From: Terriglobus sp964246795
GTDB lineage: Bacteria; Acidobacteriota; Terriglobia; Terriglobales; Acidobacteriaceae
Length of the DNA: 64,000 nt
NCBI GenBank assembly: GCA_964246795.1
Contig: CAXTRR010000018.1
Location: 1 to 64,000, forward strand
Direction of reading: 5' to 3'
The position numbers and the translations under genes are program-made. This document shows positions 15,493 through 23,458 of this stretch, in pieces. Below the pieces are notes generated by a model. It was not told the DNA's origin and ran no database searches. It saw only the letters and a list, made by a program, of their open reading frames with translations. Position 1 is the stretch's first letter. Each line of letters opens with the position of its first letter.

Positions 15493-15915
15493 TCAACCCG
15501 CGGCGCTAAAACGTGCCACGACTTCAATTTCGACGCGAGCATCGCGGGGTAATCTGGCGACCTGCACGGTGGAGCGCGCCGGCGGTACCGTCCCCGGAGG
15601 GAAGGCCCCCGCGTAGATGTCATTCACACTTGCAAAATCGTCTATGTCCGCCAGGAAGATCGTGGACTTGACAACGTCGGCAAAGTTCAAACCGGCTTCT
15701 TGCAGCACGGCTGCCAGATTGGCCAAGACCTGCCGGCTTTCCGGCTCGACACCGCCGGCGACTAGCTGTCCGGTCAAGGGGTCGAAGCCGACCTGGCCGG
15801 AGCTGAACAGGAAGTCTCCGGAACGGATAGCCTGGCTGTAAGGTCCTATGGCAGCGGGCGCCTTGTCGGTGCGAATTGCGAGTTTCGGGGCGGGCATGCT
15901 GGGCATGGAATTCAT
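15493..15915 (-). CDS. ridA: RidA family enamine/imine deaminase
   Basis: 140 residues; the RidA (YjgF/YER057c/UK114) motifs are clear: AAIGPYSQAIRSGDFLFSSG, ADVVKSTIFLADIDDFASVND and PPARSTVQVARLPRDARVEIEV, including the arginine of the PAR[ST] motif that binds the substrate carboxylate and the late Glu. RidA hydrolyses reactive 2-aminoacrylate formed by PLP enzymes, in the cytoplasm. Start ATG 15915; an alternative Met lies three residues in. Confidence 0.95.
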   Translation of the reverse strand: MNSMPSMPAPKLAIRTDKAPAAIGPYSQAIRSGDFLFSSGQVGFDPLTGQLVAGGVEPESRQVLANLAAVLQEAGLNFADVVKSTIFLADIDDFASVNDIYAGAFPPGTVPPARSTVQVARLPRDARVEIEVVARFSAAG

Positions 15916-16032
15916 GGTAGCGCGTGTCTTGCTGAGGTAGCCAGGAAGGTGCGTTCCGGCATCACAAAGCGCGGGACGCAGGCATAGGGCTTACTGGCAC
16001 CAAGCCGCGGGCCGGAAACGGGAGAATACAAA

Positions 16033-16428
16033 ATGGCAGATTTGGCGCAATTACAGCAGAAATACGAACCGGTGCTCCAGGCGATTGATCGCTTCGCTCC
16101 GCAGGGCGCGGTGGTCCAGGATGTCTCACTAGACGGCGACAAGCTTCACGTCAAGGCGACAGTGCCTTCAGAGGTGGTGCTTAACTTTGTGTGGGATGCC
16201 ATCAAAAAGGTCGATCCCGGCTACACCGACCTGCACCACGACATTCAGAATACCGGCGGTGCGGAGCAGCCCTACACAATCCAGAGCGGCGACATGCTTT
16301 CCAAAATCGCGCAACACTTTTACGGCAACGGGAACCTGTACCCCGAGATTGTTAGCGCCAACAACATCAGCAACCCCAATAGTGTGCCGGTCGGCACGCA
16401 GATCATGATTCCAGTGAAGCAGGGATAG
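16033..16428 (+). CDS. BON-like/LysM domain protein
   Basis: 131 residues with no signal peptide. The N-terminal half (about residues 20-65, GAVVQDVSLDGDKLHVKATV then VWDAIKKVDP) resembles a BON-like alpha/beta domain, and the C-terminal half (about 79-129) is a LysM motif: PYTIQSGDMLSKIAQHFYGN and NNISNPNSVPVGTQIMIP. The arrangement is that of the YgaU/Kbp group (BON plus LysM), where E. coli Kbp is a potassium-binding cytoplasmic protein. Assignment to that group is by architecture only. Confidence 0.78.
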   Translation: MADLAQLQQKYEPVLQAIDRFAPQGAVVQDVSLDGDKLHVKATVPSEVVLNFVWDAIKKVDPGYTDLHHDIQNTGGAEQPYTIQSGDMLSKIAQHFYGNGNLYPEIVSANNISNPNSVPVGTQIMIPVKQG

Positions 16429-16492
16429 CCTGGGCTCGTTCGCGTGAGAGCAGGATGGCAAAGCCTGGCCAGAAGCCGGGCTCTCTGTCTGT

Positions 16493-18016
16493 CTACCGCG
16501 CGGCCATGGCCAGAACCGGCATCGCTCTAGCCGCACGTCCTTCCATCAGCGGCAGTGCAATCTGAAGGCGCGCACCACCTTCCCGGCGATTCATTGCAGT
16601 GATGCGTCCACTGTGAGCGCGCACCACTGCCTCGATGAACGCGAGCCCAAGCCCACGCCCGGATGAATCTCTGCCTTTCACGCGGCTCTCAAAGACATGC
16701 TCCACCACGCCTGGATCAAAGCCAGGGCCATCATCTTCGATCGTCAGCAGCGCCTCGTAGTCGTCCGTATCCAGCTGAAGCACAATCGTACTAGCCGGGG
16801 GCAAGTGCTTCAGCTCGTTGTCGAGCAGGTTGGACACCGTCCGATGCATGAGTGCCGCATCGACGGAAACGACGATCGGACGGTTACTACGAAACTGCAG
16901 GCGCAGGCCTTTCTCCGCCATTGACGGCTCATAAAGATCGATCATGGTGCGCAGCAACTCGTCGAGATCGACTTCCGTGCGGGTCAGGCGAAGCGCATCC
17001 GCCCGTGCTTCCGCTACATCCAGTGAACTGTTCAGGAAGTCGGTAAGCCGGTCCAGTTCGTCAATGGCGGAAACGATCGGCTCGCCCTGCCGCAGGGTCA
17101 AGTCGCACGAAAGGGCCACCTCCAGCTGGCCGCGGATCGCCGTAAGCGGGCTGCGAAGATCGTGCGCCAGCGCACCTGTAATGGAATGCAATTGGTGCAC
17201 GGAGTTCTCAATGCGGTCGAGCATCGTGTTCAGCGTGAGCGCCAGATGACCGACCTCGTCGTTCTGGCGATTGCTGGGCACCCTTCGTTTCAGATCGCTC
17301 TCGCCTATCGTCGACGCCGCCTCTGTAATCTGCCGAACGTGGCCCAGCATGCGGCGCGTGGTGAAAAAGACGATGGCAAAACCGAACAGCACAATGATCC
17401 CGCCAAGAATGGAAAAGCGCACACGCAGATTCCGCAGCACGCGCAGCTGGTCGCGCTCGGAGAGCCCAAGATAGATACGGCTACCATCATCGATGCGAAC
17501 CGACGCAACTCGGAACGGTATGCGGAAACCTTCGATGCGCAGATCATACGGCGTGTCCGTGGAACGCGATGCCGAACGGATTGCTTGCAAAGTTGCAGCC
17601 TGGCTGCCGCTGCCGACCCATAACCGGGACGCTCCGTTGGCACCTACCTCCAGAAAGAAGACGGAGCTTTCTTCCAAAAGGCGGTCCGCCTCTGTTTCCG
17701 GACCAGGGGCCCGCAATCTATTGGGCACCTCTTTGCTTGCCAGCTCGGCAACCTCGCCCACAACGCGGCTGTACAGCGTGTCTTTCGGCGTCCGCTCGGC
17801 CACGTCGCCCAGCACCTCCACCTCGCCGGAAAGCCAAGCGTCACTGCGGCGCTGGATGTCTTGCGCCACAAAGCGATGCAGCACGCTGAAAATAAGAAGT
17901 GTGCCCACTGCAAAGGCAAGCGTGGCCCACAGTGAAATGCGCCAGGCCGCGCTGTGCAGGCGTGCCGTGCGCGCACCAGCCTGACTCGCGGGCAGGTTAG
18001 CCTTCCTTGAGAACAT
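16493..18016 (-). CDS. sensor histidine kinase
   Basis: 507 residues from ATG 18016. Membrane segment at about 25-47, a periplasmic sensor region of about 150 residues, second membrane segment at about 203-225, HAMP linker (about 225-280), a HisKA dimerisation domain with ALAHDLRSPLTAIRGQL (phospho-acceptor His about residue 285), and a HATPase with LLDNELKH (N box), IEDDGPGF (G1) and SSGRGLGLAF (G2). It overlaps the response-regulator gene's end by 20 bases, so the two are a coupled two-component system. The sensed signal is unknown. It lies divergent from the 18916-26001 operon. Confidence 0.92.
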   Translation of the reverse strand: MFSRKANLPASQAGARTARLHSAAWRISLWATLAFAVGTLLIFSVLHRFVAQDIQRRSDAWLSGEVEVLGDVAERTPKDTLYSRVVGEVAELASKEVPNRLRAPGPETEADRLLEESSVFFLEVGANGASRLWVGSGSQAATLQAIRSASRSTDTPYDLRIEGFRIPFRVASVRIDDGSRIYLGLSERDQLRVLRNLRVRFSILGGIIVLFGFAIVFFTTRRMLGHVRQITEAASTIGESDLKRRVPSNRQNDEVGHLALTLNTMLDRIENSVHQLHSITGALAHDLRSPLTAIRGQLEVALSCDLTLRQGEPIVSAIDELDRLTDFLNSSLDVAEARADALRLTRTEVDLDELLRTMIDLYEPSMAEKGLRLQFRSNRPIVVSVDAALMHRTVSNLLDNELKHLPPASTIVLQLDTDDYEALLTIEDDGPGFDPGVVEHVFESRVKGRDSSGRGLGLAFIEAVVRAHSGRITAMNRREGGARLQIALPLMEGRAARAMPVLAMAAR

Positions 18017-18674
18017 AGCCGATCCCTCGCAATGTAGTAATGAGTGGCTCCTGGCCTTCGCTATCCACCTTGCGGCGAAGCCTGTAGATATGGACGTCCA
18101 CCACGTTGGTTTCGGGCTGGATGCGCAGCCCCCAGACCTCCGCAAGCAGCATGGAGCGGGTCACCACACGGCCCGCGTGGCGGCACAGGTATTCCAGCAG
18201 CACAAACTCCTGCGGGCTCAGGTTCAGCATCACGCTGCCACGCGAGGCTCGCCGGCCTACCAGGTCCAGCTCCAGATCGCGAATCCTGATGCGGCTGGAG
18301 GCGTTGGCCGGCACGGCCTGCCTGCGCAGCAGATTGCGAAGCCGCGCCAGCAACTCCGCAATGGCAAATGGTTTGGTCAGGTAGTCGTCCCCGCCTTGCT
18401 CCAACCCTGCAACGCGATCATCGACCGATCGCCGAGCTGACAGGATCAGCACAGGTGCCGTTACACCGGAATGCCGCAATTGCAGGATGAGGTCGATGCC
18501 GTCCTGGTCCGGCAGATTCAGGTCCACAATCATCGCGTCGTACTTTGTCTCTGCGGCATGCCGCGTTGCGGTCTTTCCGTCCAGCGCGGAGTCCACGGTG
18601 TAGCCGGCCTCGGTCAGAGACTGCCTCAGAAACCCCTGGATCTCCGGCTCATCTTCTACCAGCAGAACGCGCAT
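17997..18674 (-). CDS. OmpR-family response regulator
   Basis: 225 residues: a receiver domain (about 1-115) with acidic pocket VEDEP, phospho-acceptor Asp51 in MIVDLNLPDQDG and Lys102 in YLTKPF, then an OmpR/PhoB winged helix (about 130-222, LNLSPQEFVLLEYLCRHAGR and VVDVHIYRLRRKVD). It acts with the overlapping histidine kinase. Its targets may include the divergent operon beginning at 18916, since OmpR-family genes often sit beside what they regulate; this is inference. Confidence 0.95.
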   Translation of the reverse strand: MRVLLVEDEPEIQGFLRQSLTEAGYTVDSALDGKTATRHAAETKYDAMIVDLNLPDQDGIDLILQLRHSGVTAPVLILSARRSVDDRVAGLEQGGDDYLTKPFAIAELLARLRNLLRRQAVPANASSRIRIRDLELDLVGRRASRGSVMLNLSPQEFVLLEYLCRHAGRVVTRSMLLAEVWGLRIQPETNVVDVHIYRLRRKVDSEGQEPLITTLRGIGYVLKEG

Positions 18675-18761
18675 TAGCTTGATGCTATGCCACTTTCGCC
18701 GTCTCGTATCAGGGAACGGGCGTGCATGAACGTCTTGTCATAGGCGATCGTCAACGGGCAG

Positions 18762-18792
18762 ACTCAGGACAATGGCGGTCCATCACCTGAGT
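18762..18792. promoter_or_regulatory. candidate operator palindrome
   Basis: ACTCAGG (18762-18768) and CCTGAGT (18786-18792) are a perfect 7-base inverted repeat separated by 17 bases, in the 241-base gap between the response-regulator gene and the polyprenyl-synthase operon. A role in controlling either side is inferred from place only. No convincing -35/-10 pair was found in this gap. Confidence 0.25.
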
Positions 18793-18915
18793 GTGCCGAT
18801 GAACGAATCGTCATGAAGCCTGCGCCATTTTGCTGTTATCCAAGTGCCAGGCGCGGTAGTCCCACCAACCAGCATGCTGCTACAGAGAAGATGACTGTTT
18901 ATTGCGAGATCTCCC

Positions 18916-19869
18916 ATGACTGAGTTGCTGCGGGAACGTTTGATCAGCGCCTACCAACTGAGCCTGCCCTTGCCGGTGAGCGGTGAGCCGCACCTGCGCT
19001 CTGCTCTGCAACATCTTCTGGCGACACCCGGCAGCCTGGTGCGGCCGGAGATCGTGCTGCGTGTGTGCGAAGGCCTAGGCGTGCCCCGGGCTGACGCTCT
19101 ATCCCTTGCCATCGCTCTGGAGTACTTCCATACCGCCTCTCTGATCTTCGACGATCTACCCGCCATGGACAATGCGAGCGAACGGCGAGGTCAGCCTTGC
19201 GTTCACCGGGTCTTTGGCGAGGCGACTTCCATGCTGGCGGCGCTCGCCTTCATCAATCGCGCCTATGCGATGGTCTGGCGCTCTGTCGCCGGGCTTCCAG
19301 CCGAACGCCGCATCCAGGCGCTGGACTATCTGGAGCGGCACCTCGGCGTGGACGGACTGCTGAACGGCCAGAGCATGGACCTGCACTTCGCCCGCATAGC
19401 GAAGGACCGGGCGACCGTGGACGCGGTGGCTCTGGGCAAGACAGTGCCGCTGATCCGGCTGACGTTAGTGCTGCCGGCGATCGTGGGCGGCGCATCCGCT
19501 CAGGAGCTGCACCTCCTTGAGCGAACGGCACTCTTCTGGGGCCTGAGCTACCAGATCGTGGACGACCTGAAAGATGTGCTGCAAAGCCTTGAGCAAAGCG
19601 GTAAGACCCCCTCGCGCGATGCCCTGCTCGGCCGCCCGAACATTGCCCTGGCGTTGGGCGTGGAGGCAGCTTCGCATCGCCTGCGCCGCATGATCCGCAT
19701 TGGCGACCAGGCGACCGCCCGGCTCATCGCCAGCCGCGGGAGCTTTGCCTTCCTCCAGGAACTACGCGAGGAACTGGGCAGCGAGGCAGGTGCACTGATG
19801 AGAATTGCCCAGGGAGGAGAGATGGGGCAAGCCGAGGCTTTTACCGCTGAGGTCGCCACCGCGGCATGA
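18916..19869 (+). CDS. polyprenyl (geranylgeranyl-type) diphosphate synthase
   Basis: 317 residues of the trans-isoprenyl diphosphate synthase family, which condenses allylic diphosphates with isopentenyl diphosphate. The first Asp-rich motif is DDLPAMD (79-85, the DDx4D form of bacterial type II synthases) followed by RRGQPCVHRVFGEA, and the second is VDDLKD (about 215-220). The residues just before the first motif (HTASLIF) include small side chains at the fourth and fifth positions, which in this family favours products longer than C15; C20 is a guess. First gene of a run of seven; its TGA overlaps the ATG of the next gene. Start ATG 18916. Confidence 0.88.
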   Translation: MTELLRERLISAYQLSLPLPVSGEPHLRSALQHLLATPGSLVRPEIVLRVCEGLGVPRADALSLAIALEYFHTASLIFDDLPAMDNASERRGQPCVHRVFGEATSMLAALAFINRAYAMVWRSVAGLPAERRIQALDYLERHLGVDGLLNGQSMDLHFARIAKDRATVDAVALGKTVPLIRLTLVLPAIVGGASAQELHLLERTALFWGLSYQIVDDLKDVLQSLEQSGKTPSRDALLGRPNIALALGVEAASHRLRRMIRIGDQATARLIASRGSFAFLQELREELGSEAGALMRIAQGGEMGQAEAFTAEVATAA

Positions 19870-20975
19870 TCTTTCTCAAACTCATCGTCACCAACCTCCT
19901 TCGCCATCGCATCCGCACGCTCATCAGCATCGCCGGCATTGCTTTCAGCGTGGCTGCCATGCTCACCATTGTTACGGTGCTGCAGGGTGCGGTCGGCATG
20001 TTCTCCGGCATTCTGTCCAGTGATAGTCAGATCATCGTCTTTGAGCGCAACGTCTCCGATCTCTTCTTCTCCGACGTACCGAAAGCGGCGCTCAGCCAGA
20101 TAGAAGCATGGCCCCTTGTCGAGCATGCGGATGCTGTCCTCTTCGGCGTAGTCACCAGCTCGGACCATCCCATCATTACCTGCTTCGGCATCACCGCGGC
20201 TGACGCAAGACTGCGCAAGGCTACCTGGCTGCAGGGCAGTGGAGCTGCATTCTCCACGCAACAGGACGCCGTGGTTCTGGGCGAGCGCGCGGCAGAGTTC
20301 CTGCACGCCCGGTCCGGCAAAATGGTGCAGATTGGCCATGGTCAGTTCACCGTCATCGGCATAATCCAGACTTCCAACGGCTTTGAAGATGGTGGCGTCT
20401 TCATGCCGCTTTCCTCGGCGCAGGCGTTCTTTCATAAGGAGGGCTCCTCCGTCATCACCGTCAAGCTGCGCGGCAAGGACGACATCGCCGCCTTCAAGCA
20501 ACGGGTGCAGGCGGCATTTCCCAATCTGGTTGCGCTGGAGGATGACGAGTTCACCCGCACCTATTCGCAATTCAAGATCCTGAAAGCCACCGCATGGGCG
20601 GTGGGCGGCTGCGGCCTACTGCTGGGCGGCCTTGGCGTGGCGAATACCATGATCATGTCTGTGTTTACGCGTATCCGCGAGATTGCGATCCTGCGCGTGA
20701 ACGGTTTCTCCAACAGCCAGATCGCCGCCATGATCTTCGGAGAATCTGCCGTAGTCTCAACACTGGGCGCGGTTCTCGGACTGTCCGTGGGCGCATTCTT
20801 CCTCGTCGTTCTCAAACACATCCCCGCGCTCCACGGCTATGTGGATGTCTCGGTGCAGCCGGCTGTGGTGTTGATCGTGATCGTTCTCGCACTGCTCACA
20901 GGGGTTGCCGGAGCTTTCTATCCCGCTATCTATGCCATGCGGGTCAGAGCGGTGGAGGCGCTGCGTTTCGAATGA
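19866..20975 (+). CDS. FtsX-like ABC transporter permease
   Basis: 369 residues with the MacB/FtsX layout: one N-terminal membrane helix (about 7-47, IVTNLLRHRIRTLISIAGIA), a large periplasmic domain (about 50-240, MacB_PCD-like), and three C-terminal helices (about 245-365, the FtsX domain, GGLGVANTMIMSVFTRIREI and ending RAVEALRFE, the usual end of such permeases). It pairs with the ATPase that follows with an ATGA overlap. MacB-type transporters work as mechanotransmission machines moving lipoproteins, lipids or peptides across the periplasm rather than as classic pumps. Its overlap with the prenyl-synthase gene suggests a lipid or isoprenoid cargo, by inference. Confidence 0.9.
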   Translation: MIFLKLIVTNLLRHRIRTLISIAGIAFSVAAMLTIVTVLQGAVGMFSGILSSDSQIIVFERNVSDLFFSDVPKAALSQIEAWPLVEHADAVLFGVVTSSDHPIITCFGITAADARLRKATWLQGSGAAFSTQQDAVVLGERAAEFLHARSGKMVQIGHGQFTVIGIIQTSNGFEDGGVFMPLSSAQAFFHKEGSSVITVKLRGKDDIAAFKQRVQAAFPNLVALEDDEFTRTYSQFKILKATAWAVGGCGLLLGGLGVANTMIMSVFTRIREIAILRVNGFSNSQIAAMIFGESAVVSTLGAVLGLSVGAFFLVVLKHIPALHGYVDVSVQPAVVLIVIVLALLTGVAGAFYPAIYAMRVRAVEALRFE

Positions 20976-21667
20976 TTGCCAACGACGATATCGCAAAAGC
21001 ACCCGTCACCGCGCTCGCTGCCGACGGCGTTTGGAAGAGCTACGACGATGGCGCAATCCCTGTGCTGAAAGGCGTAACCTTTCACGCCATGGAGGGCGAA
21101 ACCGTTGCGCTTGTCGGTCCCTCCGGCTGCGGCAAGAGCACGCTGCTGCACCTGATGGGCGGGCTGGACGAGCCGGACCGCGGCACCGTCACGGTTGCCG
21201 GCAAGGTGCTTCGCCCGCGTGACAGCCGGCTGCGGCTGCTGCGGCACCACATCGGCTTCGTCTTTCAACTGCATAACCTCATCCCGGACCTTTCCCTGCA
21301 GGAGAACTGCCTCATCCCCTCCGTGGCAGCCGGAACGCCGCGCGCGCAGGCAGAGGCGCGGCTGCGCGAACTGGCGGAACGCACCGGCCTCACACATCGG
21401 CTCGGCCAGCGTATCCAGAAGCTTTCCGGCGGTGAGCGCCAACGCACTGCACTCTGCCGCGCCCTCATGAATCGTCCCCGGCTCCTGCTGGCGGATGAGC
21501 CAACTGGCTCGCTTGACGAAACGACGAGCCGCATCGTTTTCGATTTGCTGCTGGAGCTTGCAAGCAACGAGGGCATTACGCTGGTGATGGCCACGCATGA
21601 CCGCGAACTGGCCCGGCGCTGCCACCACATGGTGGAAATGCACGACGGGAGGATTCATGAGCACTAG
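20972..21667 (+). CDS. ABC transporter ATP-binding protein (LolD/MacB type)
   Basis: 231 residues from ATG 20972, which overlaps the permease stop as ATGA; longer in-frame starts upstream are inside the permease gene. Walker A GPSGCGKSTLLHLMGG, Q-loop FVFQLHNLIPDLSLQEN, signature LSGGERQRTALCRALMN, Walker B LLLADEPTGSLDE and H-loop MATHD are all intact. The FVFQ..NLIP(D)LS pattern is that of the LolD/MacB subfamily, fitting the FtsX-like partner. Cytoplasmic face of the inner membrane. Confidence 0.95.
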   Translation: MIANDDIAKAPVTALAADGVWKSYDDGAIPVLKGVTFHAMEGETVALVGPSGCGKSTLLHLMGGLDEPDRGTVTVAGKVLRPRDSRLRLLRHHIGFVFQLHNLIPDLSLQENCLIPSVAAGTPRAQAEARLRELAERTGLTHRLGQRIQKLSGGERQRTALCRALMNRPRLLLADEPTGSLDETTSRIVFDLLLELASNEGITLVMATHDRELARRCHHMVEMHDGRIHEH

Positions 21668-23020
21668 CGTCGCTCCCGTGCCGGACCTCATCGTCGCCGT
21701 GCCGCCCAAAACGCCACTCCACACGGAAACCAGCGAACGAAGCGCTTTCGCGCTTGCTGCCTGGCACAGCCTGCTCTGGCTGGTGCTGGCCAATGTCATC
21801 GGCGTCATAGTCGCTGCCATGCTGCTGTGGCCGGGTATCAATGCCGCCTTTGGTGAATGGACTTACGGAGCTTGGCTGCCCGTGCACATGAACCTGCAGC
21901 TCTACGGGTGGTGCAGTCTCCCACTCGTCGGCTTTCTCTTTCACGTCTACGGCGCCAACCGCGGAACTGCCGCGCGCTGGGTTTCACCCGTGCTGTGTCT
22001 CTGGTCGCTCGGCCTCGCCGTTGGGACGGCATCCTGGCTGCAGGGCCACAGCAGCGGCAAGCTCTTTCTCGATTGGACTGGCTTTCCCCGCGTCTTCTTT
22101 CCCGTGGCGCTCTCGGTGTTGTGGGCCTTGCTTGTCTACGCTTTCACGCAACGCTGGACCAGTGAGGAAAACCGCAGCCGCTTCGTGCGCGGGCTGAAGA
22201 TCGCCGGTCTCGCACTCCTTGCAGCCGTCGCTCCCCTGATCTACATCGCCGCAGACCCGTCCATCTACCCGCCCATCAACCCCGACACGGGCGGCCCCAC
22301 CGGAGCAAGCCAGCTTGAATCGACACTGGTGATCGTCGCGATCCTGCTTCTGCTGCCGCTGGGCCTGGTGCGCGGCAGCCACGTCCGTGGAAGCCGCACA
22401 CGCATCTTTGCCTGGGCAATCTTTGCGGCAGAGGCGCTGCTCTGCTTGGGACTCGGCCGCGCCGACGTCAGCCACCACCGCCCCACGCAATGGATCAGCC
22501 TCGGAAGTCTGCTGCTCTGGATTCCTCTTTTGCCGGCCTATTACGCCGGCTTTGCCTGGCACCCGAAAACGCGCATGTGGCGCATCGCCATGCTCACATG
22601 GTGGGCTGTCCTGGTACCCACTGGCTGGATGCTCTTTCTTCCTGGTGTGCTCGATCGCGTCAAATTCACTGACGGTCTGGTGGGCCACTCCCTGCTCGCC
22701 ATGGGTGGATTCGTCTCAAGCCTGCTGATCTTTGTCATGGTGCAGCTGCTGGGTGACGACGGCGGCATCTTCAACGCGCGCTGGGCCTTTGCTCTCTGGA
22801 ATGGTAGCGTCGCGCTGTACGTCGTAGACATGTTCGCGGCCGGCTGGCGTGAGGGTGCAGATCCGGCCTTTTCCATCCTGCCGGGAAGCCTGCGCAACGG
22901 CATCTATCTCGCGCGCCTCTTGCTTGGGGTCCTGATGCTTGCGGCATCAGCGGACTGGCTCTACTGGGCAACGGGTCTGCTTGCAACGAAGCGGCGAGAT
23001 GACGTCTCCCTGGTGCAGGC
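21657..23020 (+). CDS. divergent heme-copper oxidase subunit I homologue (CcoN-like), 3' end in gap
   Basis: About 454 residues to the gap, with roughly twelve membrane helices. Start ATG 21657 has a perfect GGGAGGA site and overlaps the ATPase gene. Helix II reads LPVHMNLQLYGW (His77), like the RPLHTNAVIFGF low-spin heme ligand region of CcoN. VSHHRPTQWISLGSLLLWIP (His273-His274) matches the helix VII copper/FeB His pair region, and FTDGLVGHSLLAMGGF (His344) matches helix X. The helix X second His is Leu and the segment expected for helix VI (NPDTGGPTGASQLESTLVIV) lacks the CuB His and Tyr. So it keeps the fold with an incomplete metal set. The C-terminus is cut by ten Ns at 23021; little more is probably missing. 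Confidence 0.65.
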
Positions 23021-23030
23021 NNNNNNNNNN
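23021..23030. other. assembly gap (10 N) flanked by near-duplicate bases
   Basis: The bases before (GTCTCCCTGGTGCAGG, 23004-23019) and after (GTCTCCCGGTTGCAGG, 23031-23046) are nearly the same, so the true sequence may overlap here rather than miss bases. The gap hides the stop of the subunit I-like gene and the start of the next. Confidence 0.9.
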
Positions 23031-23458
23031 GTCTCCCGGTTGCAGGAAGGATACTCAGCCTGCTGTTCGGCTACCAGCTGCTCACGGGCTTCAGTGATGC
23101 CGCCACGGGTCTGCTGCTCATCTTCGTGCCCGCCTTCACCCTTAACCTCATGCGCGTTCATGTTGCGCCAGAGTCTCTGGTTTATCTTTCGTGGATCGGC
23201 ATCTTTGTTCTGTCCACTGGACTGGCCTGCCTCTATGGCGCGGCGCTCTGCAAGTCCACTTTCCAAATTGCAAAGCTGGAAACGGTCTGGCTGCTGACCG
23301 CGCTGACACGCGGGCTGGTGAGCCTGTTCGTTACAGCGGCGATTGTGCGTGGCGCCCTGGAACCCGCATGGGTATCGGTCGCAGTTACTGACGGTCTCTT
23401 CGCGGCGCTCCAGCTCGCTGGTCTCGCCAGAGGGTGGTTGCCCCGTGCAAACACTTAA
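23031..23458 (+). CDS. small four-helix membrane protein, start lost in gap
   Basis: The frame from the gap edge to the stop at 23456-23458 encodes about 141 residues (from LPVAGRILSLLFGYQLLTGF to LARGWLPRANT) with about four hydrophobic helices: around LLTGFSDAATGLLLIFVPAF, LVYLSWIGIFVLSTGLACLY, VWLLTALTRGLVSLFVTAAI and VAVTDGLFAALQLAGLARGW. No family was recognised. The start lies in or before the gap; an ATG at 22999 is one candidate if the gap size is adjusted. It lies between the CcoN-like and cytochrome-fusion genes and overlaps the latter's GTG start, so it is likely a subunit or assembly factor of the same complex, by inference. Confidence 0.6.

Noticed and set aside
16446..16485. GAGAGC...GCTCTC inverted repeat between convergent LysM and histidine-kinase genes
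   Set aside because: The stem is short with a long loop and no T-run, so it is too weak to list as a terminator.
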